The translations under genes and the position numbers were made by a program. The notes under the pieces were generated by a model. The model did not search any database. It was not told the origin of the DNA and was given only the letters and a program-made list of their open reading frames with translations. This document shows positions 56,701 through 64,000 of a DNA stretch of 64,000 nucleotides, one piece after another (positions within the stretch are counted from its first letter, which is position 1; every line of letters starts with the position of its first letter). Source of the DNA: Tachypleus tridentatus (taxonomy: Eukaryota; Arthropoda; Merostomata; Xiphosura; Limulidae); NCBI RefSeq assembly GCF_004210375.1, contig NC_134837.1, forward strand, positions 161,799,310 through 161,863,309, in the 5' to 3' direction.

Positions 56701-58387
56701 ACGGAAGTAAGTCATTGCAATGAATAAAATATGTACACATTTGCAATTTATAACTTTTTTTTCTCTCTTTTTCACAAGGAAGAAGCACAATATTGACAAA
56801 GCTGGAAGTAATATGCAGAAATTGTCAAACCATTTTGTTTCTTATTTCAGTAGCTAGTATATGAAATTTCATTAACACTTGTTTGGAAATTCAGCAGAAC
56901 AATGACCCATAACTTAGTTTCCCTTTATATAAAGGTATTTGAAAAAGAAAGAAATTGTGATGCAAAATTTACAAAATAATTTGCTTAATATCACATACTC
57001 ACTCAACTGAAATTAAACAAAAAACAACTAATGAAAGTTAAAAACAATTAAACAAAATACCAACATACAAACATCAAGTAACTAATGAATGAAGTGATAC
57101 AGATAAAGTAAAATAATACCTATTAAGTAATTAGTGCTATGTTCCAAATGAACTTTTTATCTCTACTATGTTACTACTGAGTACAAATTTACCTTTAAAT
57201 GATGTTATCATTCTTTTGAAAAAAGCTCTTGAGGTACATGTTACTTTTAAACTTACCCTTTATCAATTTGTTTTATCATGGTATATTTTTCATAGGGATC
57301 CCCCCATTGAAACAATACTTAACTATTTCATAATTTCCTCACATCATTTTCTTTCTCTATGATGAAGTTTTATAAAACAACAATTAGTACACCACACAAA
57401 CTTGTGTTTGTCAACAAAGATTACTTGTTACGATTGCTGCATATAACATTCAACATTGCACTATTACATTTATGAACAAAGTTAAATCTTACTTGGACAA
57501 AGGATCACTTTCTCATGTTTTTATTATAAATAACATCTCTTGTATTATTCTTTGTTGTTGGTATAACATAAATCCATTTAATAACTATAAAAATTAAAAA
57601 CGTCTACACAAATAACTCTAACATTTGGTTAGTGCTCCAATCATCAACAAATAATTCTACAGAAAATCAATGTAAGTGGGTTCAAATGAAAGTGTTTTTC
57701 TTTTTTATGCTCTATTGTTTAATTGACTAAGGTATTCTCAATACAAATACTACATATCGCTAATAATTCCTGAAAGAGTAACTGACATAACACAAGAACT
57801 ATCGATACTATAAATACTGCATGGTAGAAGATAAGGTTGCTTAAGTTACGTAAATATGTCTCTCCTTCAGGGCAACCTTGGTTGCATCTTTTATAATCAG
57901 AATATCTGACAACAGAAAGCAGATTGAAAGTAATGTTAAGTAATCAGATCTGTAATTTTCATAAAATGATGAATAAATCATGTCTCATACACATATCAAT
58001 AATATAGATACACTTTGCAAAAGTATGTAGAACAAACAACCAAATTGAATCAATGTAAATATCCAGTATCTGTGAAAATTAACACAAGAGATTGCTTCAT
58101 TAATTACTAATTCCACATCATGTTTAAAGTGATATTATAGCTGTCTGCACAAATATAAGGAGCTGATGTTTGAAGTAGCATGATTTGGTTAGTCTGAAAT
58201 ACATTACAGTTCGCATTACTGCCATGCCACATATAAAAAGTAGATATAACCTTAAGTGGTAATGTGTTTCCCATCCACTGAGAATGAATAAAAATAATCT
58301 GGCTTATATCATAAATGTTATAACAAAGTGCAGCAACAACCTAAATAACTACTAACAAGTACATACTGTTCTTAATAAAAAAAATTG
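56701..58387. other. Anonymous block segment
   Basis: 56701-57150 is unique to copy 3; from 57152 it equals 11421-12636. No gene recognised. Confidence 0.6.
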
Positions 58388-58444
58388 AAGAGGTTGGTTG
58401 GTTGATTTAGTGTTTTATGGCACAAAGCAGCTGGGCTGTTTGTG

Positions 58445-59170
58445 CCAAACATCTGGTAAAAAGGTAAAAATAAATTAATTGTAGTAAAATACAAAAAAAG
58501 GAAATGAAGGTAAAACAAAACAGCATTGAAAAACATAAACAGCATAAAACCAATGTTGACACCTAGTCTACAATGTTAAGAGAGAAAGCAGAATAAGAGA
58601 AGTTGTAAAGGACTTTCTTTAGCATAATAGTAATGATCATAACCTGCCAGGAAGGCTAACAGGTAAGTACAAGAACCACTGTCATTCACCTGAAGTTGGC
58701 CTTTCTAGTCCTGATTCTGGGTTATGTGTCATAACAGCCGTTATCAAAAGGTAAAGTAATAAAAGTTTTAAAAGACATGTCGTAAAATCGTAATAATAAT
58801 TAGCCAAATGTCTGGTAAAAAGGTAAAAGTAAAGTAAATGTAGAAATATTTGTAAAAGGAAATGAAGGTAAAAACAAAACAGCAATTAAAAACATAAATG
58901 GCATAAAACCAATGTTGACATCCAGTCTACAAAGTTGTAAAGGACTTTCTTTGGCATAATGGTAATGATCATCACCAGCCAGGAAGACTAACAAGTAAGT
59001 ACAAGAGCCACCATCAGTCACCAAAAGTTGGCCTTTCCAGTCCTGGTCCAGGTTATATGTCATTATGGCCAGTATCAAAAAGTAAAGTAAAAAAAGTGTT
59101 AAAACACAAGCAGCAAAATTGTAATAACAACTCGCCAGGACAACTAATGGGTAGTTCAAACAGCAGCATT
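58445..59170 (-). repeat. Tandem repeats in the LINE 3' UTR
   Basis: 'ccaaacatctggtaaaaagg' at 58445 recurs as 'ccaaatgtctggtaaaaagg' at 58804, an offset of about 359 bp, and the following text ('aaatgaaggtaaaa', 'gcataaaaccaatgttgaca', 'gtaatgatcat') repeats. A shorter element, 'aagttggcctttccagtcct', occurs three times here (58692, 59027, 59179), against twice in copy A (12938, 13093). Confidence 0.85.
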
Positions 59171-59314
59171 AGTCACCTGAAGTTGGCCTTTCCAGTCCTG
59201 GTGTCGAGTTATTTAACGTTATGGCCATTTTCCAATTTCAAATTGAACTAGAGAGATTGCGACTCTTAAAAGGGAGCCACAATTAAAAAGGTGTAATGAA
59301 TAAATATCAAGCAC

Positions 59315-59761
59315 TTAAATGACATTATAAAGATTAATGGCCATTAAAAAACTAAAAACTTTATCAAGGTGGACAGAGTCACCGTCACCAATAACACTGT
59401 CTAATGTTACAGACAAACATTGGGACAGAACATGTTTAAAATAGTGCCGTCGTTGAGAGTCGTAAAGATGGCAAGAAAGTAAAATGTGGTGTATTATAGT
59501 GATTTGAGTGTTACACAAACTACACACTGGTGAAATAGTTTTAGATAAAAGAAAACAATGAGTTAATAAACTGTGACCAATGCATAGTCTAGTTAGAACA
59601 ACTTCTTCCTTCTGAACCTTACGGAAGCTAGACAGCCAAAGTCCAATATCGGGTTTTATTTGGAAAAGCTTGTTGTCATGTTGCTCACTCCAAGTTGACT
59701 GCCAGCTGGCACGGAGCCGAGGCTTGAATACAGGGCCATAGTCCATGTACGGAATAGGCAC
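59315..59761 (-). pseudogene. LINE copy B: C-terminal part with Cys/His knuckle
   Basis: 148 codons in the same frame as the RT/RNase H piece. It contains 'FKPRLRASWQSTWSEQHDNK', 'FRKVQKEEVVLTRLCIGHS' and the 'CSLCNTQITIIHHILLSCHL' knuckle, typical of the ORF2 end in I-like LINEs. It ends near the usual stop ('FLMAINLYNVI'). Confidence 0.8.
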
Positions 59762-59881
59762 AGTGGAGATAGTGCAAGAGCAGATAGATTTAGTTGCCGT
59801 GTCTGCAAGCTAATTCCTGCGAATACCAACATGGCCTGGTATCCAGAAAAACTGGATAGAAGTCGATGAGAAATGGGCCAG

Positions 59882-61231
59882 TCAATTTTGAATATCAGCA
59901 AAAACAGGGTGTGAGCCAACGTGAAGTGATTCCAATGCCAGGAGAGAACTAATAGAGTCAATATAAATAGTGCAGTTGGAGTACTGCTTAGCTTCAATAT
60001 GATCCAGGGCAAGAGATATGGCGTATAGTTCAGCAGTGAACACAGAAGCTGTAGAGGGGATTCTGCACGCATCCACCGAACCGCAACAAACCATGGCAGA
60101 GCCCACAGAGTTACCTGATTTGGAACCATCCGAATAAATTGGAATGGGAAGATTGTTCGAAAGATGTTCAGTAAATAAAAAACGGTACTTCCAATCTGGA
60201 GTATCTGCCTTTCTCAGATAACTTAAAGAAAGATCAAATTTCAGGTCTGTAATAAGCCATGGTGGGATGGGCTGACCAGTGGATTCTGCAATGTTATCCA
60301 AGGACAGACCCAATTCATCCAATTGTGCCTGGATGCGAAGGCCAAAAGGAGCAATGGCAGATTGTCTGTTCGGAAAAAGTATGGCCCACTGAGGAAGGAA
60401 AACACATCCCCAGGTGGGATGCTTTGGTGAGAAACAAAGTTTTGAAGAATATAGTAAAATCAGTTGCAAACGGCAAAGATGCAGAGAAGGTTCATGACAT
60501 TCTAAGTATAAGCTTTGAACTGGGGAGGTGAGGAAAGCCCCAATGCATAGTCGAAGTCCTTGATGATGAATGGAGTCCAGCATTTTTAAGGCCAAGGGTC
60601 TGGCAGAGCCATAGACCATTGATCCATAGTCGAGTTTTGATTGAATAAGAGCACGATATATCTTTAACATTGAACATCGATCTGCTCCCCAACTGGTGGT
60701 AGAGAGGACATGGAGGATGTTCAGTGCTCTTGTGCGTTTGACCCGTAGCTGATTTAAGTGTGGTATAAAGGTCAGCTTACAGTAATAGATAAGCCTCAAA
60801 AACTTGGTCTCAGGTACCACTGGCAGCGAAACTTCACCAATACGGAGTTCAGGATCAGGGTGAATATCCCTTTGGTGGCAAAAGTGCATGCAAACGGTTT
60901 TAGAGAGAGTGACATTAAAGCCGTTTGTGATGGTAGACTTTAGTAAATGAATGAGGGCAGTTTGTAGTTGCTGCTCAATATATCTCATGCTCAACGACTG
61001 ACACGAGATGTGAAAGTCGTCGACATAGAGCCCATTTGCAACAGTGAGAGGGAGTTGTTCGGTGATGGCATTAATCTTTATACTGAAAAGTGTGACACTC
61101 AAAACACAGCCCTGAGGGACCCCAAGTTTCTGTAGAAAAGAACGGGAAAGTTTTCGAACCCACACGAACTTGGAATCTCCTTCCATTAAAAAATTTTTTA
61201 ATAAACATGGGTAAATGGCTACATAACCCAT
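59882..61231 (-). pseudogene. LINE copy B: RT (motif B to thumb) plus RNase H, 449-codon open frame
   Basis: The longest open frame of the window. 'GVPQGC' (residues 37-42) is RT motif B and 'YVDD' (69-72) is the catalytic box. 'KTVCMHFCHQRDIHPDPELR' and 'KIYRALIQSKLDYGSMVYGS' follow as in I-like LINEs. RNase H spans about 365-449 with D368 ('SDGSKSG'), E401 ('TAELYAIS') and D425 ('YIDSIS'). Motif A (F-D-x-x-K-A-Y-D) should lie just upstream but is removed by a deletion at 61250, so RT cannot work. The same frame continues through two stops (59882 and about 59810) into the tail. Confidence 0.85.
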
Positions 61232-61287
61232 ATATATGGAGGTCTCGCATTTTTCCCGGGCTCAGAGAAAGGTAAGATAATAGCCTG

Positions 61288-61980
61288 TCACCAGGCATTA
61301 GAAAAAACATTCTCCTGGCAGATATGGTTGAAAACAATTAGAAGAATATCAAGAGAAGCAGGAGAGAGATAGTGCAGCATGTTATAGTGTACATCATCAG
61401 GTTCAACAGATATACTGCCAGACTGATGAAGGGCCATTTTCAGTTCTACCAGTGTAAAGAGACGATTATAGTCAAAGAGACAGTCAGTTCGAAAGGAAAG
61501 AGGTGAATGCTCTGCTCGAGTCTTGATGGCCAAGAAGGTGGAGGAACAAGCAGAAGTGCTAGATACCTGGCAAAAGCTTTCACCTAGAGTATCAGCAATG
61601 CTCCAGTCATCAGCTACCTCTTGGCCATCAGAGAGTAATATGGAGAGGGGGACAGAATTGTAGTGCCCACTGACCTTTCGAACCCTGTCCCATATGACCT
61701 TGGAACTGGTTGTAGAAGATTTGCTGGTTGTGAACTTAATCCAAGATTCCTTCTAGCTTTGACGTCTCACCCACCTAGCATGTGCACAGGACCGTTGGAA
61801 AGCGATGCAGTTGGAAAGTGTGGGATATCTACGGAAAGCATCCCAGGCCCATTTTTGAGCCTTCCGTGCCATGTGGTAGGCAGGATTCCACCAATGATGA
61901 CGATATCGTGAAAAACATGTCAAGGTTTTAGGAATACACTGAGCAGCTACTTGTATAATACAGTCAGTTACCACTGCCAC
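61288..61980 (-). pseudogene. LINE copy B: linker and RT N-terminal part
   Basis: The frames 61753-61980 ('HHWWNPAYHMARKAQKWAW', 'CAHARWVRRQS') and 61288-61533 ('VELKMALHQSGSISVEPDDV', 'FNHICQENVFSNAW') cover the linker and the first RT blocks. In active relatives the latter read '.A.....KS.GPD.I.......L'. A stop at about 61755 and frame changes separate the parts. Confidence 0.75.
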
Positions 61981-61988
61981 ACAGTCGT

Positions 61989-62519
61989 CTATTGATGGCT
62001 GACTGACAATGGCAGGATCAAGTTCTGTGAGAGCAGTGAAAGTGGATCAGTCTGCCTGATCCAGCTTCCACTGGGGCACACGGGAAGGGTGGCATCGACC
62101 ATGGCCAGTCTCTCTGAAAAGTGTAGGAAAATGACACTGCCTAGTGGATTATTGTCAACCATCCATGAAAAATGGGAGAATAATGAAGAGGAGCAATCCG
62201 AGAGATCAATTGCAGTAAAGGAATGACAAGGTACGTGAAAATAAGTGGAAGAACTAGTATTGAAAACAGAAAGATTGTGATCAGAGAGCATATACTCTAC
62301 AGAGCAACCCCTCCTATCAATAACAGTACTTCCCTGGAGTGGATGATGTCCATTAAAGTCCTCCAGGATTAGAAAGGGAAACAGCAACTGTTCAAGGAGA
62401 GCATCAAGGTCTGACTGATCATATGTCTCTCCAGGAAACAAGTAGAGAGAACAAACAGTGATGGTATGACACAAGGAAACACGGATGGCTATGGCCTCCA
62501 ATAGTTTGTTGAGTGACAA
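61989..62519 (-). pseudogene. LINE copy B: AP-type endonuclease remnant
   Basis: 176 codons open. 'LILEDFNGHHPL' corresponds to the GDFN.HH catalytic loop, followed by 'RRGCSVEYMLSDHNLSVFN', 'FTAIDLSDCSSSLFSHFSW' and 'DNNPLGS'. At the final S-D-H motif a base is missing (near 62135). The frame then reads 'VIFLHF', and the downstream text 'WIRQTDPLSLLSQ' is the out-of-frame form of the conserved K-L-D-x-A-D-W-x-x-F. The lesion is identical in copy A. The N-terminus of the domain is truncated. Confidence 0.8.
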
Positions 62520-62550
62520 AGACAGGGTGGGGAATTGAAGAGAAACCCTT

Positions 62551-63258
62551 TTGAAAAATTAAAACATTTTCATCAAATATCACTTTGCACTACATTTAAT
62601 TTGTTGTTGCAATTAATGATGATTAGAGTTAACTATTCTAGTTTCTAAAGCTTTACACTTGGCAAAAACTACGTGACATTTTGACAATATGAGGTAGTTA
62701 ATTGCTGTGGTGAGGAAGACAATTGTTTTGATAGAAGTTCATAAAAATTGACCTTTACACTTCAGATAAATAACAAGGAATATACTTTTATTTCAATCAA
62801 CGTTTCACTTTCATGGATTCACCAAAGTTAATATATACAATTATTTGACATTAGAATATTTGTTAAATTATAAAACTGTTTGTAATGTTCTATTTCTCCA
62901 ATCTGTTGTAATGTGTCTCACAATGTATAACTTATGATTTATGTTTCCTTATTGTACTAATATTATAGTTGGTTTAAAACTGTAGAAAATTATGTGTGGT
63001 GGTTGTTAAAGGAGATAAAAGGAAATGGTGAAGATAGAACTACCAAAAAGTTAACTTCAGACATGTATATACTTTAATATCTGTATTTTTGTTGCTACAA
63101 TATTTCAGGCAATGAACTTTTTCATTTATCGCTTCCTAAATAATAAATCGGTAAACAAAAACACAAAATCAAATGCTATTTGACAATATAACGAATAAAT
63201 GTGTATAACAAAGCTTACTAACATCTGTAACAATAGGAGTTGTGTATGCATATATGTA
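62551..63258. other. Anonymous block segment
   Basis: Equals 16736-17442 in copy 1. No gene recognised. Confidence 0.6.
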
Positions 63259-63660
63259 AACACACACACACACACCGCTCCCTGTATTAATATATACGCA
63301 TGTAAACACATACACCACTCTCTGCATTCATGTATATGTAAACAAACACACTGCTTCCTGTATTTATATATTTGTAAACACACACACCGCTACCTGCATT
63401 TGTATATACGTAAACACACACACCACTTCCTGTATTTATATACATGTAAACACACACACCGCTACCTGTATTTATATATACGTAAACACACACACCACTT
63501 CCTGTATTTATATACATGTAAACACACACACTGCTTCCTGTATTTATACATTTGCAAACACACACACTGCTCCCTGTATTTATACATTTGTAAACACACA
63601 CACTGCTCCCTGTCTTTATACATTTGTAAATACACACACTGCTCCCTGTATTTATATATA
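63259..63660 (+). repeat. 36-bp minisatellite, copy 3
   Basis: About eleven units of the same 36-bp motif as 17443-18165, in a shorter array with partly different unit variants ('caccacttcctgtatttata', 'caccgctacctgtatttata'). It keeps both strands open over most of its length. Confidence 0.9.
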
Positions 63661-64000
63661 TGCATTGATATTTTTTTTTAAATTTCACTTCCCTAAGTCT
63701 TACTACAAACTGCTATTTGAGATTTGTTGTAACTTCAAAAATTTTGGTAGGAAATTGGGGAATACATAGGTACAAGTGATCACTACTGTATTAAGTTTGA
63801 TGTTTTTCCTGCATATTGAAATCATAAATAACAATATTTTGATTCTAAATTTTAAAAATCAAATTTTGAAGGGAAGCAATAAGAATTATCTATTGTGAAT
63901 TGGGCAGCTGTGTTTTGCTGAGACACAAAGCAAATGTGGAAAATCTTTAAAGAAAAAATTTTCAATATTCAAGGGAAACATTTTTCTTACAGAAAGAATA
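63661..64000. other. Block continuation to the window edge
   Basis: Equals 18166-18500. No gene recognised; the CR1-like remnant would begin just outside the window if the duplication continues. Confidence 0.6.

Larger units (their letters stand above)
58388..62550 (-). mobile_element. I-like LINE (EN-RT-RNase H), copy B, 5'-truncated
   Basis: The same insertion as 12637-16735, in duplicate. Order on the minus strand: endonuclease 62519-61989, linker 61980-61290, RT/RNase H 61231-59882, Cys/His tail 59761-59315, 3' UTR to 58388. Compared with copy A it has lost about 260 bp at 61250 (RT motif A) and has an extra tandem unit of about 359 bp in the 3' UTR. First ORF and 5' UTR are absent, as in copy A. 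Confidence 0.88.
53836..64000. repeat. Large duplicated block, copy 3 (continues past the window)
   Basis: Matches copy 1 from about 5664 (inside pogo) to about 18500. The segment equivalent to 7485-10516 is missing at the junction 55651/55652. About 590 bp at 56563-57150 are present here but lost from copy 1. Its left edge lies in a chimera of transposon pieces. It ends at the window edge still matching. Confidence 0.85.

Overview
The window is AT-rich animal nuclear DNA with very low gene density. It has no operons or ribosome-binding sites, several tRNA-headed SINE families, and old retrotransposons and DNA transposons cut up by stops and frameshifts. One spliced host gene can be assembled. 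The SINE consensus (tRNA-like head, long conserved body, AAAC-rich tail) and the abundance of an I-like LINE carrying RNase H match what I remember of horseshoe-crab or other chelicerate genomes. That assignment is from memory and was not tested; 'arthropod, probably chelicerate' is the safe statement.

Layout. 1-5097: sparse AT-rich sequence with one old SINE. 5098 to at least 18500 (copy 1 of a large repeated block): a pogo/Tigger-type DNA transposon remnant, a DIRS-like retroelement remnant (minus), an I-like LINE (minus), a 36-bp minisatellite, and then a CR1-like RT remnant (plus, 18580-19770). 19800-28450: SINEs, a mariner-type MITE, and a decayed duplicate of a host last exon at 26770-27085. 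28480-37182: a four-exon plus-strand gene for a predicted 161-residue, two-pass membrane protein of unknown family. Its large second intron contains two SINEs and a DIRS-like element with inverted terminal repeats, itself interrupted by a 5'-truncated LINE. 37850-41458: SINEs and an unidentified coding remnant. 41459-48366 (copy 2 of the block): the most complete pogo element, the DIRS left end, and a Tc1-like transposon inserted after duplication. 48367-53450: mostly empty sequence, one reverse SINE, and a hAT/ZBED-like fragment. 53450-64000 (copy 3): a chimeric junction (hAT, LINE, DIRS and pogo pieces), then the same block as copy 1 with a 3-kb internal deletion, running off the window end.

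The three block copies allow relative dating. Copies 1 and 3 share an in-frame stop and deletions in pogo, and they share the LINE; copy 2 lacks those lesions and carries a private Tc1 insertion. The LINE was already frameshifted in its endonuclease before copies 1 and 3 separated, and copy 3 later lost RT motif A. Nothing here looks like an intact autonomous element. The best candidates for follow-up are the host membrane-protein gene, whose splice phases all agree, and the ITR-bearing DIRS-like elements.
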